From positions 14,799 to 78,798 of the forward strand of contig JANRLU010000269.1 in assembly GCA_033762275.1 (NCBI GenBank): a stretch of DNA of 64,000 nucleotides, given 5' to 3'. Within the stretch, counting starts at the first letter, position 1, and the number at the start of each line of letters is the position of its first letter. Positions 17,708-24,263 of this stretch are shown in pieces. The notes under the pieces were generated by a model. That model was not told the origin of the DNA. It was given only the letters and a program-made list of their open reading frames with translations, and did no database searches. A program made the translations under genes and the position numbers. The DNA is from Raineya sp033762275. GTDB lineage: Bacteria; Bacteroidota; Bacteroidia; Cytophagales; Thermonemataceae.

Positions 17708-18418
17708 TTAGTAAATATTTGTATAGTCAAAACTCTGCACGGTTGAATCTAAAAGTCTTCCATTTTCGCATTTAAGAACTCTAGAAGGATACTTTTGCAA
17801 AAAGTTATGGTTATGGGTAGCCATCAACACGGCTGTTCCGCTTCTATTGATTTGAATAAAAAGCTCCATAATTTCATCAGCTACTTGGGGGTCTAAATTT
17901 CCTGTAGGTTCATCAGCAAACAAAATGGCAGGTTCGTTAAGCAAGGCTCTCGCAATGACAACTCTTTGTTGCTCTCCGCCAGAAAGTTGGTGAGGCATTT
18001 TCGTGGCTACCGCTCCAAGTCCTACTTTGAGCAATACTTCTGAAAGTCTTTTTTTTATTTTAGCACTATCATTCCAGCCAGTTGCTTTCATTACAAAAAT
18101 AAGATTTTCGGCAATGGTTCTGTCCATCAATAACTGAAAATCTTGGAAAACAATGCCAATTTTCCTTCTGAGAAAAGGGATTTCCTTTTTACGAATTCGG
18201 AAAATCTGGAAGCCCGCCACTTTTATATCGCCGCTGCTTATAGGTAAATCTGCGTAGAGCGTTTTCAGTAAAGAGCTTTTGCCACTCCCCGTTCTCCCAA
18301 TAAGGTACACAAACTCACTCTTAGCGATTTCAAAGTAAATATCACTTAGTACAAGGTGCTGTTTTTGATAGATATTGGTATCTTTTATGGAAACAACAGG
18401 CTCTGTGGAGAAACTCAT
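17708..18418 (-). CDS. ftsE: Cell division ABC-type ATP-binding protein FtsE
   Basis: ATPase partner of FtsX, which at the septum activates peptidoglycan hydrolases. The 236 residues have Walker A GRTGSGKSS (41-49), FQDFQLL (Q loop), signature LSGGEQQR (145-152) and Walker B ILFADEPTGNLD. Similarity is strongest to FtsE among the MacB/LolD-like ATPases. ftsX is not adjacent. The ATG overlaps the stop of the preceding 67-codon gene by 4 nt (ATGA), indicating coupling. Confidence 0.85.
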   Translation of the reverse strand: MSFSTEPVVSIKDTNIYQKQHLVLSDIYFEIAKSEFVYLIGRTGSGKSSLLKTLYADLPISSGDIKVAGFQIFRIRKKEIPFLRRKIGIVFQDFQLLMDRTIAENLIFVMKATGWNDSAKIKKRLSEVLLKVGLGAVATKMPHQLSGGEQQRVVIARALLNEPAILFADEPTGNLDPQVADEIMELFIQINRSGTAVLMATHNHNFLQKYPSRVLKCENGRLLDSTVQSFDYTNIY

Positions 18419-18618
18419 AAGTCTAATCGTTGTAATTTTCCGAAAGGTAAGTTTTCTATAAGATTTTTCAAAGCATCTTCTTTGCCTTCTAAGTTATATT
18501 TTTCTAAACTTTTGAAAGGTCTATCTGCTCTGAAGTAAGCAACCAATACAAAGTTTTCATCTCTTAGTTGGATATAATCAGGAATTTTAGCTTTTCCTTT
18601 TACTTTAATAATGTACAT
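18415..18618 (-). CDS. Small hypothetical protein upstream of ftsE
   Basis: 67 residues, no signal or membrane segment. The sequence (MYIIKVKGKAKIPDYIQLRDE... PFGKLQRLDL) is highly charged and looks like a small alpha/beta protein. It overlaps ftsE by 4 nt in an ATGA junction, which strongly argues that it is a real gene. Family not recognised. It probably leads the small-ORF/ftsE/histidine kinase operon. Confidence 0.65.
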   Translation of the reverse strand: MYIIKVKGKAKIPDYIQLRDENFVLVAYFRADRPFKSLEKYNLEGKEDALKNLIENLPFGKLQRLDL

Positions 18619-18663
18619 GGGCTTAGATGTTTGGATATAAACGCAGAAACATTTTAGAAGGTT

Positions 18664-18689
18664 TTACCAAAAGAGCTATATTTTGGTAA
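18664..18689. promoter_or_regulatory. Hairpin upstream of the small-ORF/ftsE unit
   Basis: TTACCAAAA pairs perfectly with TTTTGGTAA over an 8-nt loop, 46 nt before the small ORF start. It could be an operator or part of the metK 3' region. No function can be assigned. Confidence 0.3.
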
Positions 18690-18697
18690 TATATGCT

Positions 18698-18737
18698 AAT
18701 CCCTACAAAAAACTAAAAAAAGCTTCTTGTAGGGATT
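18698..18737 (-). terminator. Likely metK terminator
   Basis: AATCCCTACA pairs with TGTAGGGATT over a 20-nt, T-rich (minus strand) loop, 22 nt beyond the metK stop codon. It is the only strong stem between metK and the next operon. Confidence 0.5.
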
Positions 18738-18759
18738 ATTTTCAGGTGAGTAGGATTTT

Positions 18760-20040
18760 TTAAGCTAAACCAAATTCTTTTTTGATAGCTTCTACGTAAT
18801 CTAATTTTTCCCAAGTAAAAAACTCTACTTCTTTTTTCGCTTTTTTACGTACTTCCTCTTTGCTGGCAGCATCTTCTTTCACTTCTACATACATCACTTC
18901 TACTTCAGCTTTGTAAGCTTCTCTTCCTACGTGTCCGTAGGCAGCCGTAGGAGAAAAGATAGGGTTTTTCAAGCCCAAACGCTCAACAATCGCTTTAGGA
19001 CGCATATCAAAAAGGGAACTGATTTTCTCTGCAATTTCAGCATCAGTCATATTTACTTTGGCTGTATTGTAGGTATTTACATTCAAAGAAACAGGCTTAG
19101 AAACCCCGATAGCATAAGCTACTTGTACTAAGGCTTCATCAGCAAGCCCAGAGGCAACAATATTTTTGGCAATATGGCGAGCGGCATAGGCAGCACTTCT
19201 ATCTACTTTTGAAGAGTCTTTGCCAGAAAAAGCTCCACCGCCGTGAGCACCTTTACCACCATAGGTATCTACAATAATTTTACGTCCTGTAAGTCCCGTA
19301 TCACCGTGAGGACCGCCAATCACAAATTTACCTGTTGGGTTGATATGATACACCGTATTTTCATCTAAAAGATGAGCGGGGATTACCTTGCTTACGACAT
19401 ATTTTTTTACGTCCTCACTGATTTTTGCAAGCATTTCTGCTTCAGCAGCGAAGTCATCGTGTTGAGTAGACACTACAACCGTATGCACACGTTTGGCTTT
19501 GCCTGTTTCATCATACTCTATAGTAATTTGGGATTTTGCATCTGGACGTAAGTAAGGCATCAAATTAGGCTCTTCTTTACGAATACGGGCTAATTCTTTT
19601 ACAATACGGTGCGAAAAAGCTAAAGCCATAGGCATCAGCTCGGGGGTTTCGTTGCTGGCATAGCCAAACATCATTCCTTGGTCGCCTGCTCCTTGTTCTT
19701 TATCAACGCCTTTTCCTTCGTCTACACCTTGTGCAATATCAGGTGATTGGGCGTGGAGAGCTACCATTATACCACAAGATTTTGCTTCAAATTGGTACTC
19801 GGCTTTAGTATACCCTATACGCTCGATAGTTTGACGAACAACTTCTTGAATATCCACGTAAGCTTGTGTGGTTACCTCGCCTGCGATGACGGCTAAACCT
19901 GTGGTTACTAAGGTTTCGCAGGCTACTCTGGAGTGAGGGTCTTGGGAGAGCATTGCATCTAAGATTGCATCAGAGATTTGGTCTGCTACTTTATCGGGGT
20001 GTCCTTCGGATACAGACTCGGAGGTGAATAAATACGCCAT
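18760..20040 (-). CDS. metK: S-adenosylmethionine synthetase MetK
   Basis: Makes SAM from methionine and ATP. The 426 residues contain the ATP-binding ESVSEGHPDKVADQISDAI start, GAGDQGMMFGYA, and GGKGAHGGGAFSGKD (P-loop-like). The length is slightly above the ~390 of E. coli, as usual in Bacteroidota. It is a single-gene unit with a candidate TAAATTTG promoter upstream. The leader is only about 30-40 nt, so I see no room for a SAM riboswitch. Confidence 0.97.
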   Translation of the reverse strand: MAYLFTSESVSEGHPDKVADQISDAILDAMLSQDPHSRVACETLVTTGLAVIAGEVTTQAYVDIQEVVRQTIERIGYTKAEYQFEAKSCGIMVALHAQSPDIAQGVDEGKGVDKEQGAGDQGMMFGYASNETPELMPMALAFSHRIVKELARIRKEEPNLMPYLRPDAKSQITIEYDETGKAKRVHTVVVSTQHDDFAAEAEMLAKISEDVKKYVVSKVIPAHLLDENTVYHINPTGKFVIGGPHGDTGLTGRKIIVDTYGGKGAHGGGAFSGKDSSKVDRSAAYAARHIAKNIVASGLADEALVQVAYAIGVSKPVSLNVNTYNTAKVNMTDAEIAEKISSLFDMRPKAIVERLGLKNPIFSPTAAYGHVGREAYKAEVEVMYVEVKEDAASKEEVRKKAKKEVEFFTWEKLDYVEAIKKEFGLA

Positions 20041-20074
20041 TGATTTTTAATTTTTTTAGATAAATAATCGGCTA

Positions 20075-20082
20075 CAAATTTA
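20075..20082 (-). promoter_or_regulatory. Candidate -7 box for metK
   Basis: TAAATTTG on the minus strand, 34 nt before the metK ATG. The -33 position lacks a TTG. A GTAAAG/CTTTAC inverted repeat just upstream spans the -7/-33 spacer. Confidence 0.35.
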
Positions 20083-20174
20083 AGTAAAGTTTCTAATCTT
20101 TACATTTTTTGTTAGTTTTTTTGTTGGAGGGAGTTTTTAGGAATTTTATCGTGTCGGTAGGAGATGCATAGTAA

Positions 20175-20198
20175 AAAAAGAGGCTAAAGCCTCTTTTT
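20175..20198 (-). terminator. Intrinsic terminator closing the surface operon
   Basis: AAAAAGAGGC and GCCTCTTTTT form a perfect 10-bp stem with a TAAA loop, downstream of the last barrel gene. The 30-nt segment is almost exactly the reverse complement of the terminator at 24044-24069 on the other side of the operon. Confidence 0.75.
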
Positions 20199-20226
20199 AC
20201 CTTCAGAGTGTATCTTCTTTTTTCAT

Positions 20227-20868
20227 TTATTTCTTTAAAAAGTAGTACCGAAGCCCAATTTGAGGGGCGGGCATCACAGTGCTACCAATAATGGTAAAAC
20301 CACTTGTAGTGCTTTTAAATTCGCTTGCTGGGTAAATATATATAGTTTTATTGTATTGATAGGAAATCAAGTTAAAATTGGCTTCTAAGGCAATTTTTTT
20401 AGTTGGAAAAAACATTAATCCAATAGATATTTTAGTGTTTTGTTCTCTGTATCTTATTCTTTGTGTGAGGTATTCTTCAAGGCTATTACCCAGCAAAAAA
20501 CTTCCCTTTAAGGTGCTTGTAAAGCCTATTTTTTTGTTGAATGGGTAATAATAATGTATGAAAATGCTCGCTCCCTGCCAAGCATATCTGAGGTTAACAG
20601 CTTCAGGAATAACCATAAGAGTGTCGTAATAGCTACGCCGCTGATAACGATATTCATAACCAGCACCCACAGACCATCTATCTGTAATACCAGATACAAT
20701 ATTAGGAGAAATGGAAAGCTCACTAATCCGATTTGGAAGATTATTTTCGTTGTATTTAGACAAAGTATAGCCAATACCACCTCCAATGCTAAACGTTTTG
20801 CTGTATTGAGCAAATGAAATCTCACTCATTATAGAATACAACACAATTAAAAAAATAATATTTTTCAT
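20227..20868 (-). CDS. Outer-membrane beta-barrel protein, paralogue of the next gene
   Basis: 213 residues with a signal peptide ending SFAQ. Alternating hydrophobic strands and a final aromatic-rich strand (IGLRYYFLKK) suit an 8-10-stranded outer membrane barrel. It is clearly paralogous to the gene at 20872-21495 (shared FSIGGGIGY/FFLGGGIGY, SPNI, GAGYE and QIG-RYY-LKK), so a tandem duplication. It is the last gene of the four-gene operon, 3 nt after its paralogue. A role as surface anchor, adhesin partner or porin is guesswork. Confidence 0.7.
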   Translation of the reverse strand: MKNIIFLIVLYSIMSEISFAQYSKTFSIGGGIGYTLSKYNENNLPNRISELSISPNIVSGITDRWSVGAGYEYRYQRRSYYDTLMVIPEAVNLRYAWQGASIFIHYYYPFNKKIGFTSTLKGSFLLGNSLEEYLTQRIRYREQNTKISIGLMFFPTKKIALEANFNLISYQYNKTIYIYPASEFKSTTSGFTIIGSTVMPAPQIGLRYYFLKK

Positions 20869-20871
20869 AAA

Positions 20872-21495
20872 TTATTTTTTTAATAAGTAATAACGAAAGC
20901 CAATTTGCCCTAAAGGAAGGGAAGAGTTTCCGATAAGACTAAACCCTTCTTTAATGTCTTTATCGTTTGCATTAGATTTTTGGACGTAATAACTGTAGTT
21001 TAATAGGTTTACGTTTAGCTCCACCCCTAAACGCCGAGTAAGAAAAAAGACAATACCAGGCATTAGGCTTACATTTCTATTACGATAAGTGTTGGTTTGG
21101 GTTTTGGTATTTGTTTCATCAAAACTTGCTCCAAACAAAAAATTCCCCTGTAAGGTGGCTATTAGCCCAAACTTTGGCTCAAAAAACCAATAATGACGTG
21201 CAAATATGCTAAACCCTTGTTCATAATTGGTGTAGATTTCTCTACTATTTGGGGAAGTATAGGTATAGGTTGTTTTTTGATAAGAATGCTCATAACCAGC
21301 CCCTATGGCTAAATTATTATTCAGAAAAAAACCTATGTTAGGTGAGGCTGTAAAAGTGCTAACTCGCTCGGCACTAAAATCATCTACATCTTTATTATCA
21401 TTATAGCCAATACCTCCACCCAGAAAAAACGTGTTTGTGTACTGAGCTAATGCCATCTGACTGATAGCGAGAAAAATAAATATCAATATTTTCAT
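20872..21495 (-). CDS. Outer-membrane beta-barrel protein, first of a tandem pair
   Basis: 207 residues from the ATG at 21495, which begins a clean signal peptide (MKILIFIFLAISQMALAQ); an earlier ATG at 21519 would overlap the upstream gene and add eight residues before it. The body is a beta-barrel with GGGIGYND, SPNIGFFLNNNLAIGAGYE and a terminal QIGFRYYLLKK strand. It begins 10 nt after the sorting-domain protein and is followed 3 nt later by its paralogue. Confidence 0.7.
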   Translation of the reverse strand: MKILIFIFLAISQMALAQYTNTFFLGGGIGYNDNKDVDDFSAERVSTFTASPNIGFFLNNNLAIGAGYEHSYQKTTYTYTSPNSREIYTNYEQGFSIFARHYWFFEPKFGLIATLQGNFLFGASFDETNTKTQTNTYRNRNVSLMPGIVFFLTRRLGVELNVNLLNYSYYVQKSNANDKDIKEGFSLIGNSSLPLGQIGFRYYLLKK

Positions 21496-21505
21496 AATAA
21501 TAAAT

Positions 21506-23035
21506 TTAGTGAATGACAAATGTTTTATAATTTATTTTATTATTACCCCGAATGCTGACAAAGTATATACCTTTTTTTGTAAGTTGAAAAATATCGTTAA
21601 ATTCTTTTACATTTTGATATTTTTTTTCAAAAACAATGTTGCCAAATTGATTTGAGATTGTTAAAACAAAGTCTTGATTTTCTTTAGCAGCCCAATCTAC
21701 AGCAAAACTGCCTGTTGAAGGGTTTGGTGAAACTGAGAACTTTTCAGCAAGCTGACTGTTTTCTTGTTCAAAAGGAAAATGTTTGGCAGTATTCACCGTA
21801 TCAGCATTAGCTACATAGTCGGTATTTAATACAGATAGTCTATCATTACAACCGTCACCAAGTTTTACAATGTAACCTTTGTAGATTTTTGGATTACTTC
21901 CATAATAGGTGCAATTATATAAGTTTAAGTGGTAGTAATATGTTCCATTAGGATAGCCTATACCTTCCCAAAATATATCACCACCCTTCAAACTTGGAGT
22001 TCTTTCACCTGATACTTTATATATTGATTGTCCCCATCTATTCCAAATTTCAAGTTCGTAGCTAGTCGCATTGATATAATCTCTTCCTTTATTTTTATCT
22101 CGTATTTCCCATATGTCGTTAAATCCATCACAATTTGCTGTAAAACCGTTAGGTATATAGACAGAAGGTTCTCCAATCGCTTGAAAAGGTTTAGAACAAA
22201 TAGAACGATAAATATAAGCTTCAAAATCAGCTCCATCCTCAGTTTTAAAACCGGGATTTAATGTAATCTCCTTGCCCGCAATAAATCTCATTGGTTGATT
22301 TTGATAGATAAATGTATTTGAACTTTGAATATATCGGCTCGCTATTGAATATGAAGGCATTGAATAACTGTCAATATTGTTATAAAAAATATCAACATTG
22401 GATGTCACGTATTCACATTCGATAGTTATAACAAAATCGTCTATATTTATCCACTTTTGTTTTTCTTTTTCCGAGTTATCAGAAAAAGGATGTATTAGCA
22501 AATAACTATACGTTAAGGGAGAATTATTAAAGTAAAAAAACTCATAATACCTCCAAGTATTTCCTGATGAGCCATTAATAGGTAATTCCTTAATTGCCTC
22601 ATAGTTGTCAGAGATATATTTTATAGTATTATTACTGGATGGTAAAACGTTGTTTCCCACCCTAAAAAATAACGATCCCGAAGAACTGCCTTGATGTCTA
22701 TACATAAATGAGATTTTGTATATTTTATAGGGCAATATATCGGTTTGATAACTAACAGCTTCAGCCTGATAAACATCAGTATCACGAATTTTTAAAGACC
22801 ACATTGCAAGATATTGCGAGTCTTCAACCCCACCCCTTGGTCTTATCTCTGGGCTAAGAGATACCGTTTGCCATTTTTCTGGGCAGCCATTAGTCATAGG
22901 ATTTGTAGAACAGTTTGTATCGTCAAATTTGACAGTGTTCCTAATCTCGAAGACAACACTCCCAGCGTCGCAATTCTGCCCAAAGGTTACTTCTATTAAT
23001 GTGATATTGAGCAAGATTATAATAAATATCTTCAT
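21506..23035 (-). CDS. Secreted surface protein with CHU_C-like and type A sorting domains (T9SS cargo)
   Basis: 509 residues. Signal peptide to ~20 (TFGQ). Residues ~25-210 look like a jelly-roll/CBM-type domain with paired cysteines. 254-275 (KEITLNPGFKTEDGADFEAYI) is the short repeat often seen in T9SS proteins. ~290-394 matches the gliding-motility-associated C-terminal (CHU_C) domain: SVYIPNGFTANCDGFNDIW, IWNRWGQSIY, WEGIGYPNGTYYY. ~425-509 is a separate type A sorting domain with VSPNPSTGSFAV and GIYFVSI. Having both is unusual. It overlaps the stop of the preceding gene by 4 nt. Confidence 0.82.
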   Translation of the reverse strand: MKIFIIILLNITLIEVTFGQNCDAGSVVFEIRNTVKFDDTNCSTNPMTNGCPEKWQTVSLSPEIRPRGGVEDSQYLAMWSLKIRDTDVYQAEAVSYQTDILPYKIYKISFMYRHQGSSSGSLFFRVGNNVLPSSNNTIKYISDNYEAIKELPINGSSGNTWRYYEFFYFNNSPLTYSYLLIHPFSDNSEKEKQKWINIDDFVITIECEYVTSNVDIFYNNIDSYSMPSYSIASRYIQSSNTFIYQNQPMRFIAGKEITLNPGFKTEDGADFEAYIYRSICSKPFQAIGEPSVYIPNGFTANCDGFNDIWEIRDKNKGRDYINATSYELEIWNRWGQSIYKVSGERTPSLKGGDIFWEGIGYPNGTYYYHLNLYNCTYYGSNPKIYKGYIVKLGDGCNDRLSVLNTDYVANADTVNTAKHFPFEQENSQLAEKFSVSPNPSTGSFAVDWAAKENQDFVLTISNQFGNIVFEKKYQNVKEFNDIFQLTKKGIYFVSIRGNNKINYKTFVIH

Positions 23036-23907
23036 TTCACACCCCCTATCTTTTTATTTAGTTCTGTTATTTTGCTCTCAAGGGCTTTTATCCTTTTCTC
23101 TTGGTTTATTATATATAAAGTAAGTTCCTCTATTTTAAGCATTTGGGTAGCCTGCATATCACCTAAACTTAAACCATTCATTAATATATCTTTTTCTGAA
23201 GGGACATCAGGTAAATGTTTATTTATCTTTACATAATTCTCTACCTCTGAAAGTTTTCTTAGATTGTAGTTGTCTTCAAATACTTTATCATTCCAATAAT
23301 CTATTTTAACGGTGGCTTTCGAAGTAAAAAACTCAGCAACTCTTAGACCTCCATTATCTAAACGCATAAGGTCTAAAGGGTTGTCGTTATCACCTAAATT
23401 TTGCCAAATAAAAGTTCCACTATATTTTTTATTGTTTCTAAGTATAATTCTATTTTCCTCTCCTTCTTGGTTGCTTAAATTTTCAAAAAATATTTCAAAA
23501 GCATTGTAGTTTCCGGAAACAGCAGGATTAGACATTTTAAAATGGTTGCCTATACCCACATTTTTTCTTACAAAAAGATCGTTAGAAATTTTTACATTTC
23601 CTCCGAGTGGGTTAAAGGTAATGTCGCCACCATAAAAGGTGCCTGATCTTCCCTTAGCACCAATCTGTAAAGCAGAATTTTGGGCATCGAAAAGTATGAT
23701 GGGTGAGGGCAGGATAGGGTCATTATATGATATATAGCTTCCGTTTGGGAGCTCCACTGGAGTATTTTGTCCTTTTGATTTATTTATACCTAAAATAAAT
23801 ATCACTAAAAGCTTGCAAAAAAACGAGAACTTTCGCCTAAGAATTTGTGAATTTGTGAATTTGTGAATTTGTGAATTTGTGAATTTGTGAATTTGTTCAT
23901 AATACAT
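23032..23907 (-). CDS. Putative phase-variable secreted protein with tail-fibre-like C-terminus
   Basis: 291 residues in the present frame. Residues 4-22 are translated from the 8-bp repeat array (IHKFTNSQ period). A hydrophobic signal segment follows (28-40, FFCKLLVIFILG). The C-terminal part (KVFEDNYNLRKLSEVENYVKINKHLPDVPSEKDIL, then GLSLGDMQATQMLKIEEL and a coiled coil to the end) is a widespread Bacteroidota module often annotated tail-fibre/S74-like. No ATG exists between the array and the signal segment, so translation must cross the array. First gene of the operon. Confidence 0.75.
   Translation of the reverse strand: MYYEQIHKFTNSQIHKFTNSQILRRKFSFFCKLLVIFILGINKSKGQNTPVELPNGSYISYNDPILPSPIILFDAQNSALQIGAKGRSGTFYGGDITFNPLGGNVKISNDLFVRKNVGIGNHFKMSNPAVSGNYNAFEIFFENLSNQEGEENRIILRNNKKYSGTFIWQNLGDNDNPLDLMRLDNGGLRVAEFFTSKATVKIDYWNDKVFEDNYNLRKLSEVENYVKINKHLPDVPSEKDILMNGLSLGDMQATQMLKIEELTLYIINQEKRIKALESKITELNKKIGGVK
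23841..23896. repeat. Seven perfect tandem copies of an 8-bp unit (GAATTTGT / ACAAATTC)
   Basis: 56 bp of uninterrupted octamer directly after the start codon(s) of the minus-strand gene. On the minus strand the repeat has no stop in any frame. One unit more or less changes the frame. After the array, the two other frames stop at once (TCT TAG) or after 11 codons. This is the structure of a slipped-strand phase-variation tract. Confidence 0.95.
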
Positions 23908-23932
23908 AAATTTATGGATAAAAAACTTGCTG

Positions 23933-23963
23933 CAAATTTAGTACAAAATAGGCAAATACCAAA
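23933..23963 (-). promoter_or_regulatory. Bacteroidota-type promoter of the phase-variable operon
   Basis: Minus strand: TTTG (23960-23963), 19-nt spacer, TAAATTTG (23933-23940). Both boxes match the consensus exactly. Transcription would begin near 23926, about 20 nt before the ATG at 23907, which confirms that the repeat array is inside the transcript and behind the start codon. Confidence 0.65.
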
Positions 23964-23990
23964 TATATTTTTTTACAAAAATATATTTGG
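23959..23990. promoter_or_regulatory. 14-bp perfect AT-rich palindrome over the -33 box, possible operator
   Basis: CCAAATATATTTTT on one arm and its complement on the other, 4-nt loop. It overlaps the TTTG -33 element. A symmetric protein bound there would block or shape promoter use. It lacks the GC-rich stem expected of a terminator. Confidence 0.45.
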
Positions 23991-24043
23991 TAAATAAGTA
24001 TCTTTTTAGTTTTATTTTTGTAAGTAGTTTTTTAATTAGTCGT

Positions 24044-24069
24044 AAAAAAGAGGCTTTAGCCTCTTTTTT
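24044..24069 (-). terminator. Intrinsic terminator after the 40-codon ORF
   Basis: AAAAAAGAGGC pairs with GCCTCTTTTTT over a TTTA loop; the stem begins within the stop codon of the small membrane ORF, so it ends the 31-24 kb minus-strand run before the phase-variable operon. Confidence 0.75.
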
Positions 24070-24191
24070 TACATTTTTGGGTTGCGTTTTTTTTCATTCT
24101 TTTGCAGCCAAGCCCCAATGGCAAAGGCGGCAGTAAAGAGAGCTATAAAAAACACGTAAGCCATTCCTTCGGTCATTTTCATTTCTATCAT
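24069..24191 (-). CDS. Small single-pass membrane protein (40 aa)
   Basis: MIEMKMTEGMAYVFFIALFT... then AAFAIGAWLQKNEKKRNPKM: one hydrophobic helix (~11-29) and a positively charged tail, the classic shape of a small bacterial membrane protein. In-frame ATGs at 24182 and 24176 are alternative starts. An intrinsic terminator overlaps its stop codon. It follows the SGNH hydrolase gene by 72 nt on the same strand. No family recognised; it resembles in shape the small subunits attached to respiratory complexes. Confidence 0.6.
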   Translation of the reverse strand: MIEMKMTEGMAYVFFIALFTAAFAIGAWLQKNEKKRNPKM

Positions 24192-24263
24192 AGAAGTACA
24201 AATTAGGTTTCTTTTGGCAAGCAATAACGTTGTTTTTTGTGTATTTTCAAAGAGAAAAAATAA

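Noticed and set aside
20041..20160. Possible SAM riboswitch upstream of metK
   Set aside because: The best -7 box leaves a leader of about 30 nt; no SAM-I/II-like conserved core was seen.
23841..23896. Tandem array considered as CRISPR
   Set aside because: Units are 8 bp with no spacers, and no cas genes are present.
20175..24069. The bracketed surface operon considered as a transposon
   Set aside because: No transposase or integrase and no target duplication found; the repeats act well as terminators.
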